DNA from: JBKBMT01 sp046295655
GTDB lineage: Bacteria > Pseudomonadota > Alphaproteobacteria > Rhodobacterales > Rhodobacteraceae
Assembly: GCA_046295655.1 (NCBI GenBank)
Contig: JBKBMT010000029.1
Span: 1 to 35,539 of the forward strand
Length of the DNA: 35,539 nt
Direction: 5' to 3'
The notes below the pieces were generated by a model. It was not told where the DNA came from. It was given only the letters and a program-made list of their open reading frames with translations, and ran no database searches. Below are positions 15,293 through 23,739 of the stretch, in pieces. Within the stretch, counting starts at the first letter, position 1. Each line of letters begins with the position of its first letter. The position numbers and the translations under genes are program-made.

Positions 15293-15690
15293 TGCACCTT
15301 CTTCGCGCCTGCGCAACCGCGCTCTGCCTCGCTCTCCCGCCGGTGGCGTCGAGCGCCCAGTCCTATACCCTCTACATGGTCGAACAGCCAGGCTGCCTCT
15401 ATTGCCGGCAATGGGATCGCGAGGTTTCGGCGGCCTATGCGGCCAGTCCCCATGCCGAGATCGCGCCGCTGGTCAGGATCGCGCTGCGGGACGGGCCGCC
15501 CGACGGCGTTGCGTTCGTGTCGCGCCCTGTCCTGACGCCCACCTTTGTCCTGACCCGTGACGACATCGAGATCGGCCGCATCGAGGGGTATCAGAGCGCG
15601 GACTTCTTCTGGGGTTTCCTGGACCGTATGCTGACCGAGGCGGGGGCGCTTCCGATCCCTGGACCGGCCGCAGATGCCGGATCCGATTGA
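15292..15690 (+). CDS. soxS: SoxS, periplasmic thioredoxin-like protein
   Basis: 132-residue thioredoxin-fold protein with a signal peptide (MHLLRACATALCLALPPVASSA, residues 1-22) and a CLYC redox motif at 35-38 in EQPGCLYCRQWDREV. VLTPTFVL provides the cis-proline. In Paracoccus SoxS is reduced via SoxV and keeps the SoxY carrier cysteine reduced. It is divergent from soxV, and its last 17 bases overlap the proposed start of soxR. No strong ribosome-binding site precedes the ATG (only GGT), so expression may be modest. An upstream in-frame extension exists but lacks a signal peptide. Confidence 0.92.
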   Translation: MHLLRACATALCLALPPVASSAQSYTLYMVEQPGCLYCRQWDREVSAAYAASPHAEIAPLVRIALRDGPPDGVAFVSRPVLTPTFVLTRDDIEIGRIEGYQSADFFWGFLDRMLTEAGALPIPGPAADAGSD

Positions 15691-16138
15691 CACCACGGCC
15701 CGGGCGGCAAAGATGGCGACGGCGGTCCAGCCGCGCCACGGCACCGCGCCAAGCACGGGGGTTTCCATGCCACCCACAGCCATTCCCGCAGTCGCGCCGC
15801 CACCGGGTGGGTTGCGGATGAGCGACCTGTCCGGGCTGGTGCGCAACGCCGACAGCTGCGCGAACTTTCTCAAGGCGCTCAGCCATGAAGGGCGCCTGAC
15901 CATCCTGTGCCATCTGCTGCAGGGGCCGCGCACGGTGACGGAACTCGAAACCCTGCTGGAAAGCCGGCAGGCGGCGGTCAGCCAGCAGCTGGCGCGACTC
16001 CGGTTCGAGGGGCTGGTGCAGGCCCGGCGCGACGGGCAGTCGATCATCTATTCGATCCTCGATCAGCGGGTGCAGGACACGCTGGAGATCCTGGCACAGC
16101 TGTTCGCCGATCGGGACGGCGAGGCCGGAACGAAATAG
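15674..16138 (+). CDS. soxR: SoxR, ArsR-family sulfur-responsive repressor
   Basis: Winged-helix dimeric regulator, up to 154 residues. The ArsR core begins at about residue 57 (RNADSCANFLKALSHEGRLTILC). The recognition helix region is ESRQAAVSQQLARLRFEGLV at about 96-115. Only two cysteines are present, Cys62 and Cys79. Cys79 is the conserved first sensing cysteine of SqrR/BigR/SoxR proteins, but the second, 66 residues later, is Ala145. The proline/alanine-rich first 48 residues are unusual, and Met32 or Met49 could be the true start. It overlaps soxS by 17 bases and precedes soxT by 11. Expected to repress both sox promoters until a sulfur compound modifies its thiols. Confidence 0.9.
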   Translation: MPDPIDTTARAAKMATAVQPRHGTAPSTGVSMPPTAIPAVAPPPGGLRMSDLSGLVRNADSCANFLKALSHEGRLTILCHLLQGPRTVTELETLLESRQAAVSQQLARLRFEGLVQARRDGQSIIYSILDQRVQDTLEILAQLFADRDGEAGTK

Positions 16139-16149
16139 GGGGCTTGGCG

Positions 16150-17196
16150 ATGGAAAACCTTCCACTGGGCGTCACCGCCGCGCTGATCGGGCTGATCGGG
16201 GGCATCGTCCTGGGCCTCGCCGGCAGGCTTGGCAACTTCTGCACTTTGGGCGCGCTGGAACATGCGGTCTTCGGATCGGACCAGAAGCGCTTGCGCATGT
16301 GGGGCATCGTTCTGGGCACGGCCATCATCGGCACCTGGGGCCTGGCGGGATCCGGTCTGGTGGCGCTCGACCGGACCTTCTATCATGCCATCGCCTGGAA
16401 CCCGCTGGCCTCGATCGTCGGCGGGCTGGTGTTCGGCTATGGCATGGCGCTGGCCGGCAACTGCGGCTACGGCGCGCTGGTGCGATTCGGCGGCGGAGAC
16501 CTGCGGTCGCTGGTCGTGGTCGTGGTGCTTGCCATCTCGGGCTATGTGGCGATGTCCGGCCCGCTGGCACCCCTGCGCGTCGCGCTGTTCCCGCAACCCG
16601 AGGCGACCGCACCGCAGGGTATTGTCAGTTCCGTGCAGATGCTCGTTCTGCTGCCGCCGCTGGCGATCGCCACTGCCATCGGGCTTGGCTTCATCGCCTG
16701 GGCCCTGGCCCATGCGCCGCTGCGCGCAGCGCCTGGCCAGATTGCATGGGCCGTCGCGGCCGGGGCGGCGGTGGTGTTCTGCCTTGCGGGAACCACCTGG
16801 CTGGACGAGGCGAGCCTCGGCGCGGTCGGCGTGGAAGGTCCGTCCTTCACCGCGCCGCTCGGTCGGACGCTGCTTTACCTGATGACCTCGACCGCCGGCG
16901 GCATCACCTTTTCGGTCGGCTGCGTGCTCGGGGTCGGGGTCGGTGCCTTCATCGGCTCGCTTCTGCGCGGTCGGTTCCGCTGGGAGGCCTGCGAGGACCC
17001 GCGCGAGCTGGGCCGGCAGATGGGTGGGGCCGCGCTGATGGGCGTGGGCGGCGTGGTCGCGATGGGCTGTTCGATCGGCCAGGGCGTGACCGGCTTCGCG
17101 ACCCTGGCATGGTCGGGTCCGGTCACGCTTGCGGCGATCGCCGTCGGCGCGGTCGTCGGGCTGCGGGTGCTGATCGGCGGGTTCCAGCAGGGCTGA
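16150..17196 (+). CDS. soxT: SoxT, YeeE/YedE-family sulfur-compound permease
   Basis: 348-residue inner-membrane protein with about ten hydrophobic segments and the conserved cysteine motifs of the YeeE/YedE (TsuA) thiosulfate channels. These are GRLGNFCTLGALEHAVFG with Cys31, GMALAGNCGYGALVRFGGG with Cys105, and VAMGCSIGQGVTGF near the C-terminus. AGGGGG lies just before the ATG at 16150. It is the third gene of soxS-soxR-soxT. SoxT proteins have been implicated in sulfur import and in signalling to SoxR. Linkage to soxR here suits a signalling role, which is an inference. Confidence 0.9.
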   Translation: MENLPLGVTAALIGLIGGIVLGLAGRLGNFCTLGALEHAVFGSDQKRLRMWGIVLGTAIIGTWGLAGSGLVALDRTFYHAIAWNPLASIVGGLVFGYGMALAGNCGYGALVRFGGGDLRSLVVVVVLAISGYVAMSGPLAPLRVALFPQPEATAPQGIVSSVQMLVLLPPLAIATAIGLGFIAWALAHAPLRAAPGQIAWAVAAGAAVVFCLAGTTWLDEASLGAVGVEGPSFTAPLGRTLLYLMTSTAGGITFSVGCVLGVGVGAFIGSLLRGRFRWEACEDPRELGRQMGGAALMGVGGVVAMGCSIGQGVTGFATLAWSGPVTLAAIAVGAVVGLRVLIGGFQQG

Positions 17197-17219
17197 GCGC
17201 GCCGCGCCCTGCCCTCTGG

Positions 17220-19001
17220 TCAGTGATTGTCGCGCGGCAGGTCGCGGGCGATCCGTCGATAGGCCGTTGCAAGTTCGAGGCAACCACCGTCGGCCAGCTG
17301 CCCGACATTGGCACGATAGATCTCCTGCCAGGGTGTCTGGTGGCGGATCTCGGGCGCCGTCCACGCAGCCCGGCGGGCCTGCCATTCGGCCTCGTCCACG
17401 AGCGCATCCAGCCGGCAGGCGTTCAGGTCGAGCCGGACCCGATCGCCGGTCCGCAACAGCGCAAGCCCGCCCCCGACCGCCGCTTCGGGCGAGGCATTCA
17501 GGATCGACGGGCTTTCCGACGTGCCCGACTGGCGGCCGTCCCCGACCGTCGGCAGGTGGTTGACGCCGGCCCTGAGCAGCGCATCGGGGGGTTGCATGTT
17601 CACCACCTCGGCCGAACCCGGATAACCAACGCACCCGACCCCCCGGATGAACAGGATGCAGTCCTCGCCGATCTCCAGCCCCGGGTCGTTGATACGGTCG
17701 TGATAGTCCTCGGGGCCCTCGAACACGATCGCACGCGCCTCGTGGATGCCTTCGGCACCCGGACGTGACAGGAACCGACGCCGGAAGTCGTCGGAGATGA
17801 CCGAGGTCTTCATCAGCGCGGAGTCGAACAGGTTGCCGGACAGGACAAGAAAGCCGGCGTTCGCGCGCAGCGGGTCGGCGACCGGGCGAATCACCTCGCG
17901 GTCGCGGCTTTCCCAGCCGGAAAGGTTCTCGCCCATGCTGCGGCCGCTGACCGTCATCGCACCCTCGTGCAGCCGGCCGGCCTTGCGCAGCTCGCCCATG
18001 ACCGCCGGAACACCACCGGCCCGAAAGAACGCCTCGCCAAGATACTTCCCCGCCGGCTGCATGTTGACGAGCAGCGGCACGTCGAAGCCGACCCTCTGCC
18101 AGTCGGTGACATGCAGCTCCACACCGGCGTGGCGGGCAATGGCCTGAAGGTGCGGGGGGGCGTTGGTGGACCCGCCGATGGCCGAGTTCACGACAATGGC
18201 GTTTTCGAACGCCTTGCGCGTCAGTATGTCCGAGGGCTTCAGATCCTCGTGCACCATCTCCACGATACGCCGCCCGGTCTGGTAGGCCATCGCCATCCTT
18301 TCCCGGAACGGTGCCGGAATGGCGGAACACCCGGTCAAGGACATGCCCAGAGCCTCGGCCATGGCATTCATGGTGCTTGCGGTGCCCATGGTGTTGCAAT
18401 GGCCGAGCGAGGGCGCAGATGCACAGACGCGGGACATGAACTCCTCGAGATCGATCTGGCCCTCGGCCAGCAACCGTCGGCTTTCCCAGACGATGGTGCC
18501 CGAGCCCGCCAGCTTGCCGTTCCACCAGCCGTCCAGCATCGGCCCCCCGGACAGCACGATGGCCGGCAGATCGACCGTCGCCGCCCCCATCAGCATCGCC
18601 GGCGTGGTCTTGTCGCAGCCCGTGGTCAGCACCACGCCGTCAATGGGATAGCCATGCAGGACTTCCACAAGCGACAGATAGGCGAGGTTGCGGTCCAGCG
18701 CCGCGGTGGGCCGCTTGCCGGTTTCCTGGATCGGGTGGACCGGGAATTCCATCGGCACGCCGCCCGCGTCGCGGATGCCGGCCTTGACCCGGTCCATCAG
18801 GAAGACATGGATCTTGTTGCACGGCGCGATGTCGCTGCCGGTCTGGGCGATGCCGATGACGGGCCGTTCGCCCTGCAACTCGCCGCGCGTGTATTCCTGG
18901 TTCAGGTAGCGCTCGATATAGAGCGCGGTCATGCCCGGATTGTTCGGATTGTCGAACCATTCCTGGCTGCGGAACTTCTTGCGGGCACGGGTGTCTGACA
19001 T
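17220..19001 (-). CDS. IlvD/Edd-family sugar-acid dehydratase (L-arabinonate/D-xylonate type)
   Basis: 593-residue Fe-S dehydratase expected to convert an aldonic acid to its 2-keto-3-deoxy acid. The three cluster-ligand cysteines are at Cys61 (SDIAPCNK), Cys129 (TTGCDKTTPAMLMG) and Cys202 (LGHCNTMG). Their spacing is the same as in characterised L-arabinonate and D-xylonate dehydratases. The FRSQEWFDNPNNPGMTALY N-terminus is typical of this subgroup, not of IlvD. It lies 15 bases after the SDR gene and ends 23 bases from convergent soxT. The exact sugar acid is not resolved; a pentonate is favoured because an FAA-hydrolase-type dehydratase is encoded in the same locus. Confidence 0.88.
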   Translation of the reverse strand: MSDTRARKKFRSQEWFDNPNNPGMTALYIERYLNQEYTRGELQGERPVIGIAQTGSDIAPCNKIHVFLMDRVKAGIRDAGGVPMEFPVHPIQETGKRPTAALDRNLAYLSLVEVLHGYPIDGVVLTTGCDKTTPAMLMGAATVDLPAIVLSGGPMLDGWWNGKLAGSGTIVWESRRLLAEGQIDLEEFMSRVCASAPSLGHCNTMGTASTMNAMAEALGMSLTGCSAIPAPFRERMAMAYQTGRRIVEMVHEDLKPSDILTRKAFENAIVVNSAIGGSTNAPPHLQAIARHAGVELHVTDWQRVGFDVPLLVNMQPAGKYLGEAFFRAGGVPAVMGELRKAGRLHEGAMTVSGRSMGENLSGWESRDREVIRPVADPLRANAGFLVLSGNLFDSALMKTSVISDDFRRRFLSRPGAEGIHEARAIVFEGPEDYHDRINDPGLEIGEDCILFIRGVGCVGYPGSAEVVNMQPPDALLRAGVNHLPTVGDGRQSGTSESPSILNASPEAAVGGGLALLRTGDRVRLDLNACRLDALVDEAEWQARRAAWTAPEIRHQTPWQEIYRANVGQLADGGCLELATAYRRIARDLPRDNH

Positions 19002-19016
19002 GGATCCCTCGACGGC

Positions 19017-19757
19017 TCAGCCGCGGCCCACGAAGGGCATCGCGGTGGACATGAGATTGACGAAAAGCATGTTGGCCTCGAGCGGGAGCGAGGCCATGTG
19101 CGCGACGGTTCGCGCGACGTGATCGACGTCCAGACGCGGTTCGGGCCGGCGACTGCCGTCGGCCTGCAGCACCCCCTCGGCCATCGGCAGGGTCATGTCG
19201 GTCGCCGCATTGCCGATGTCGATCTGTCCCACCGCGATGCCGTGCGCACGGCCGTCCAGCGCCCCCTGCCGGGTCAGACCGGACACGGCATGCTTGGTCG
19301 CCGTATAGCCGGCCGAAAGCGGCCGCGGCGCATAGGCGGCGATCGAGCCGTTGTTTATGATCCGCCCCCCGCGCGGATCCTGCGCCTTCATCTGCCGGAA
19401 GGCCGCGCGCATGCACCAGAACATGCCGTTCAGATTCACATCCACGACACGGCGCCATGTGGCCTCGTCGATCTCGTCGATCGGGGTCGGTGGATGGCCC
19501 ATCCCGGCGTTGTTGAACAGCAGATCGATCCGGCCCCATCGCGCCACTGTCGCGGCGAACAGCGCCTCGACCTGCCCCGGATCCGACACGTCGGCGGGAT
19601 GCGCCAGCGCTTCGGCGCACTGCACGGCCACCTCGTGCAGCAGCGCCTCCCGACGTCCGGCCAGCGCGACGCGCCAGCCCTGTCGCGCAAGCTCCAATGC
19701 CGTCGCCCGGCCGATTCCCGCCCCCGCCCCGGTGACGACTGCGACCTTTCCCGTCAT
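19017..19757 (-). CDS. SDR-family NAD(P)-dependent oxidoreductase
   Basis: 246-residue classical short-chain dehydrogenase. The cofactor motif TGAGAGIG is at residues 9-16, NNAG follows, and the catalytic Ser and YxxxK are in NNGSIAAYAPRPLSAGYTATK. Its ATG shares four bases (ATGA) with the stop of the upstream DenD-like gene, so it is translationally coupled. Context suggests oxidation of a sugar, sugar acid or polyol feeding the pentonate dehydratase gene 15 bases downstream. The substrate cannot be read from the sequence. Confidence 0.88.
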   Translation of the reverse strand: MTGKVAVVTGAGAGIGRATALELARQGWRVALAGRREALLHEVAVQCAEALAHPADVSDPGQVEALFAATVARWGRIDLLFNNAGMGHPPTPIDEIDEATWRRVVDVNLNGMFWCMRAAFRQMKAQDPRGGRIINNGSIAAYAPRPLSAGYTATKHAVSGLTRQGALDGRAHGIAVGQIDIGNAATDMTLPMAEGVLQADGSRRPEPRLDVDHVARTVAHMASLPLEANMLFVNLMSTAMPFVGRG

Positions 19758-20734
19758 GTCCGCTCCTCTGCAAAGGCATGCCGTCCGCCCAGCTCGTCCT
19801 CTACATGTGCGGCGATGATCTGGTCGAACTCCGTCTCGGCCCGGAACCCGAATGCCAGGGCGCGCTCCGGCGCGAAGTCCTGCGGCCAGCCCGCAACCAT
19901 GGCGGCGATTCCGTCGTCGTGTTCGCGGCGGATCAGCGCAACAGCCCGGTCGCCGGCAGCACGACGCAGCGCCTCGATCTGTTCGGCCACGGTGGCCGAC
20001 ACGCCAGGCATGGTCAGCGCCCTGCGCGCGCCAAGCGGTCCGCTGTCCATCGTGGCGGCATGGATCAGGAACCCGACACCCGATCGCGGGCTTGCGTGCC
20101 AGTGACGGACCGTCTCCGGGACCGGCAGCACGGCAGGCAGCCCGGCCAGCGGCTCGCGCAGGATGTTCGAGAAGAATCCCGATGCCGCCTTGTTCGGCGC
20201 GCCCGGCCGGATGCACAGCGTCGGCAGCCGGATCGACACCCCGTCGATCCAGCCGCGGCGGCTGTAGTCGTTGACCAGAAGCTCTCCCATCGCCTTCTGG
20301 ATGCCGTAGCTCGTGCGCGGAGCAGACAGGAAATCGTCCGGGATCCGGTCCGGGAACGGCGCGCCGAATACAGCGATGGACGAGGCAAAGACGAACCGCG
20401 GGCAATACCCCTGCTGGGAGCGGATCGCATCCAGAAGCGCGCGGGTCGCGTCGAAGTTGATCCGCTGTCCCTTGTCGAAATCCGCCTCGGCCTCGCCCGA
20501 GACGACGGCGGCCAGATGAAAGATCAGCGCTGGCCGGTCGGCGACCATCCGCGCCGCGACCCCCGGCGCGGCGATGTCCACCGCCACCGCCTCGGCCCGG
20601 CCCGCAAGTTCCGGCGGAACGGGAGGCGCCACCACATCGACCAGCAGGAAAGGCCCCTCTGCCCCCTCCCGCGCGAGGCGCTCGACAAGCTTGCGACCCA
20701 GCATTCCTGCGGCCCCGGTGATCAGCGTCCTCAC
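19754..20734 (-). CDS. denD: DenD-like NAD-dependent epimerase/dehydrogenase (D-erythronate dehydrogenase type)
   Basis: 326-residue extended SDR. The GxxGxxG motif is GAAGMLG at residues 7-13. The FHLAAVVSGEAEADFDKG, SSIAVFGAPFPD, TSYGIQKAMGELLVNDYSRRG, NKAASGFF and TVRHWHASPRS blocks are those of the D-erythronate dehydrogenase group. The start is a GTG at 20734 in GTGA, overlapping the stop of the LacI regulator. AGGAGGA lies before it. DenD oxidises D-erythronate at C2 in tetronate pathways, but close relatives act on other sugar acids. The symbol is given for similarity; the substrate is tentative. Confidence 0.75.
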   Translation of the reverse strand: MRTLITGAAGMLGRKLVERLAREGAEGPFLLVDVVAPPVPPELAGRAEAVAVDIAAPGVAARMVADRPALIFHLAAVVSGEAEADFDKGQRINFDATRALLDAIRSQQGYCPRFVFASSIAVFGAPFPDRIPDDFLSAPRTSYGIQKAMGELLVNDYSRRGWIDGVSIRLPTLCIRPGAPNKAASGFFSNILREPLAGLPAVLPVPETVRHWHASPRSGVGFLIHAATMDSGPLGARRALTMPGVSATVAEQIEALRRAAGDRAVALIRREHDDGIAAMVAGWPQDFAPERALAFGFRAETEFDQIIAAHVEDELGGRHAFAEERT

Positions 20735-21792
20735 ATCGTTCCTCCTGCCACCTGCCGCTGGGTGGACCCGCGCGCAATCAGCGTGCAACCAAGATCGACC
20801 GTCCGCGCAGTCGGGCGCTGGCCCGCCAGGACACTGCGCACCATCTCGACGGCCCTCTGCCCCATCTCGTAGCGATGGGTGCGCACCGAGGTGAGCCCGG
20901 GCTCCGCCACGGCCGAGAACTCCAGATCGTTGAAACCGGCGATGCCGAAGTCCTGCGGCACCCGGATGCCGCGGCGCTGACATTCGAACAGGGCGCCCAG
21001 TGCGATGTCGTCGTTGGCGCAGAACACCGCATCGGTGTCAGGTGCCTGCGCCAGCAGGTCGGAGAGCAGCCGCACGCCGGCAGCGACAGTGGAAGGCGCC
21101 GGGGTCGTGACGATCCGCCGCGGATCGGCAACTTCCGCGACCTCGGTCACGTCGCGGTATCCGGCCAGGCGCCGCTGCGCCCGCGGATCCATGCGTGCGC
21201 CAAGGAATCCGGGTCGCGCATAGCCCTGATCCAGCAGATGGCGCACGGCAAGACGCGCCCCGGCGGCGTGGTCGCAGCCCACCATCATGTCCACCGGATC
21301 GGGTCCGACCTCCATCACCTGGACCACCGGGCAATCGAGCCGTTCCAGCAGGGCACGCGCCTCGGGCGACTGGTCGATCCCCGCAACGATCAGACCCGAG
21401 GGGCGCTGCGCCGCGAAGATCCGCAGAAGTTCCAGCTCGCGGCTATGCAGATAACGGGTGTTGGCGAACTGCACCTGAAGGCCCGAACCCTCGAGCGCGT
21501 CCATGACGCCGGTCATCAACGCGGCAAAGACCGAATTCGCGACCGAGGGGATCACCACACCCAGAACCTCGGACCGCTGCGAGGCAAGGGCGCGTGCCGC
21601 GGGATTGGGCACATAGCCAAGCCGCTCCACCGCCTCGGAAATCCGGGCCCGCACCTTGGCCGACACCAGATCCGGCGTGCGCAACGCACGCGAGACGGTG
21701 ATAACGCTGACATCTGCAGCCCGCGCGACATCCGAAAGCGTTACTGCCTTGGTAGAAAGAATCTTCTTCTGCCTTGCAGAAACCGCCCCCAC
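20731..21792 (-). CDS. LacI-family transcriptional regulator
   Basis: 353-residue LacI/GalR regulator. The helix-turn-helix is at about residues 18-37 (TLSDVARAADVSVITVSRAL), with the hinge at NPAARALASQRS. A periplasmic-binding-protein-like effector domain follows (GVVIPSVANSVFAALMTGVMD, FCANDDIALGALFECQRRGI). It is the first gene of the minus-strand operon and diverges from the TRAP transporter. The palindrome at 21815-21835 between them is its probable operator. The effector is probably a sugar acid or keto-deoxy acid of the pathway, by context only. Confidence 0.9.
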   Translation of the reverse strand: MGAVSARQKKILSTKAVTLSDVARAADVSVITVSRALRTPDLVSAKVRARISEAVERLGYVPNPAARALASQRSEVLGVVIPSVANSVFAALMTGVMDALEGSGLQVQFANTRYLHSRELELLRIFAAQRPSGLIVAGIDQSPEARALLERLDCPVVQVMEVGPDPVDMMVGCDHAAGARLAVRHLLDQGYARPGFLGARMDPRAQRRLAGYRDVTEVAEVADPRRIVTTPAPSTVAAGVRLLSDLLAQAPDTDAVFCANDDIALGALFECQRRGIRVPQDFGIAGFNDLEFSAVAEPGLTSVRTHRYEMGQRAVEMVRSVLAGQRPTARTVDLGCTLIARGSTQRQVAGGTM

Positions 21793-21814
21793 CGCGCCCC
21801 TCCAAGATCACTGT

Positions 21815-21835
21815 TGACAGTGATATACGCTGTCA
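21815..21835. promoter_or_regulatory. Probable LacI-family operator in the divergent regulator/TRAP promoter region
   Basis: Arms TGACAGTG and CGCTGTCA flank ATATA: a near-perfect palindrome (seven of eight arm positions match) about 22 bases upstream of the regulator start. TTGACA, a consensus -35 element for the plus-strand TRAP operon, overlaps its left half (21814-21819). Binding would block that promoter. A second inverted repeat, TCACTG-TTGA-CAGTGA, overlaps its left side. Confidence 0.6.
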
Positions 21836-21905
21836 TCTAGCCATTGCAGATCGAATCCGCGTCGTCAACAGCGGATCACGGACGTCAGGGGGGAGGCCCG
21901 GCGGG

Positions 21906-22439
21906 ATGGTGGGGAAGGTCGTCACGGCGCTGACGCGCGTGATCGAGGCGGTGCTGGTCGCGCTTCTGGCCGGCATGGCGGCGATGGTCTTCACCAATGT
22001 CGTCCTGCGCTACGGCTTCAACAGCGGCATCGACATATCCGAGGAGATGTCGCGCTTCTTCTTCGTCTGGCTCACGTTCATCGGGGCGGTCCTGACGTTC
22101 CGCGAACACGGCCACATCGGGGTCGAGACCTTCGTGCGGCTGCTTGGCCGGCGCGGCCGGATCGTCTGCATGGCGCTGACCAACGCGATCATCATCCTCT
22201 GCGCCGCGATGATGTTCTGGGGCACCTGGAAGCAGCATGCGATCAATGCCTCGATGGTCTCGCCGGTGGTCGGGATCCGCATGATCTATGTCTTCGGCGT
22301 TGCCTATTTCACCTCGGTCGGGATCCTGCTGATCGCGGTGCTGCGGCTCATCGACATCCTGACCGGGCGGGTGTCGGAAGCGGATCTCGCGCGGTTCTCG
22401 GGCGACTGGCAGCCGGAGGACGAGGTGCCGCACCGATGA
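21906..22439 (+). CDS. dctQ: TRAP transporter small permease (DctQ family)
   Basis: 177-residue membrane protein with four hydrophobic segments, typical of DctQ subunits (VFTNVVLRYGFNSGIDISEE, then FFFVWLTFIGAVLTFREHGHIGVE). GGGGGGAGG lies about nine bases before the ATG at 21906. The stop overlaps the dctM start by four bases (ATGA). It is the first gene of the plus-strand sugar-acid operon. With DctM and DctP it makes a sodium-driven TRAP uptake system, here probably for a sugar acid. Confidence 0.93.
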   Translation: MVGKVVTALTRVIEAVLVALLAGMAAMVFTNVVLRYGFNSGIDISEEMSRFFFVWLTFIGAVLTFREHGHIGVETFVRLLGRRGRIVCMALTNAIIILCAAMMFWGTWKQHAINASMVSPVVGIRMIYVFGVAYFTSVGILLIAVLRLIDILTGRVSEADLARFSGDWQPEDEVPHR

Positions 22440-23713
22440 TCATCGGGGTCTTCATCGGCACGCTGTTCGCGACCCTCGCCATCGGCGTGCCGGTCGCCTT
22501 CGCGCTGATGTTCTGCGGCATCGTGCTGATGTCCTGGATGGGCATCTTCAACCCGGTGATCCTGTCGCAGAACATGATCCAGGGGGCGAACACCTTCACC
22601 CTGCTGGCAATCCCGTTCTTCCTTCTGGCGGGCGAACTGATGAACGCCGGCGGGCTGTCGCGGCGGATCGTGGACTTCGCGGTGGCCTGCGTCGGCCACA
22701 TCAAGGGCGGGCTGGGGATCGTGGCGATCATCACGGCCGTGATCATGGCCTCGCTCTCCGGTTCTGCCGCGGCCGACAGCGCGGCGCTGGCGGCAATCCT
22801 GATCCCGATGATGCGCGAGGCGGGCTACAACGTGCCCCGTTCGGCCGGCCTCATGGCCGCGGGCGGCGTGATCGCGCCGGTCATCCCGCCCTCGATCGCC
22901 TTCATCATCTTCGGCGTGGCCGCGAATGTCTCGATCACCGGGCTGTTCATGGGCGGCATCGTGCCGGGGCTGATGATGGCGCTGAGCCTTGTCGTCACCT
23001 GGCTGATCGTGGCCCGACGCGAGAACGTCAAGGTGCTGCCCAAGCAACCCGGCTCGGTGCGTCTGCGGGCGACCTTCAATGCCGGATGGGCGCTTCTGAT
23101 GCCCGTCATCATCCTGGGCGGTATCCGGTTCGGCGTCTTCACCCCGACCGAGGCCGCCGTGGTGGCCGCGGTCTATGCGCTGTTCGTCGGCCTGTTCATC
23201 TATCGCGAGCTGAAGCTGCGCGACCTCTACCGGGTGTTCCTCAACGCGGCCAAGATGACCTCGGTGGTGCTGTTCCTGGTGGCCGCCGCGCTGGTGTCGT
23301 CCTGGCTCATCACCCGCGCCAACATCCCGGCCGAGATCGGCGGCTTCCTGCAGCCGGTTCTGGACCAGCCGAAGCTTCTGATGCTCATGATCGTGCTGCT
23401 GGTGCTGGTGGTCGGAACAGTGCTCGACCTCGCGCCGACGATCCTGATCCTCTCGCCTGTGCTGATGCCGCTGATCCGCACCGCGGGAATCGACCCGATC
23501 TACTTCGGCGTGATCTTCGTCATGACGACCTGCATCGGGCTGCTGACCCCGCCGGTCGGCGTGGTGCTGAACGTCGTATCGGGCGTCAGCCGCGTGCCGC
23601 TGGGCAAGGTCGTCTGGGGCGTGCTGCCCTTCCTTGCGGCGCAGGTCGGCGTCCTTGTCCTGCTGATCCTGTTTCCCGAAATCGTGCTGGTGCCGCTTGC
23701 CTGGCTCCGGTGA
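22436..23713 (+). CDS. dctM: TRAP transporter large permease (DctM family)
   Basis: 425-residue, roughly twelve-helix permease. Hallmarks are LLAIPFFLLAGELMNAGGLSRRIVDFA near the N-terminus, SGSAAADSAALAAILIPMM in the first half, and LLTPPVGVVLNVVSGVSR in the second half. It overlaps dctQ by four bases and is followed 26 bases later by dctP. It forms the transport channel. Substrate is set by DctP. Confidence 0.94.
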   Translation: MIIGVFIGTLFATLAIGVPVAFALMFCGIVLMSWMGIFNPVILSQNMIQGANTFTLLAIPFFLLAGELMNAGGLSRRIVDFAVACVGHIKGGLGIVAIITAVIMASLSGSAAADSAALAAILIPMMREAGYNVPRSAGLMAAGGVIAPVIPPSIAFIIFGVAANVSITGLFMGGIVPGLMMALSLVVTWLIVARRENVKVLPKQPGSVRLRATFNAGWALLMPVIILGGIRFGVFTPTEAAVVAAVYALFVGLFIYRELKLRDLYRVFLNAAKMTSVVLFLVAAALVSSWLITRANIPAEIGGFLQPVLDQPKLLMLMIVLLVLVVGTVLDLAPTILILSPVLMPLIRTAGIDPIYFGVIFVMTTCIGLLTPPVGVVLNVVSGVSRVPLGKVVWGVLPFLAAQVGVLVLLILFPEIVLVPLAWLR

Positions 23714-23739
23714 ACCCTGACCCCAACGGAGGAGTTGCC

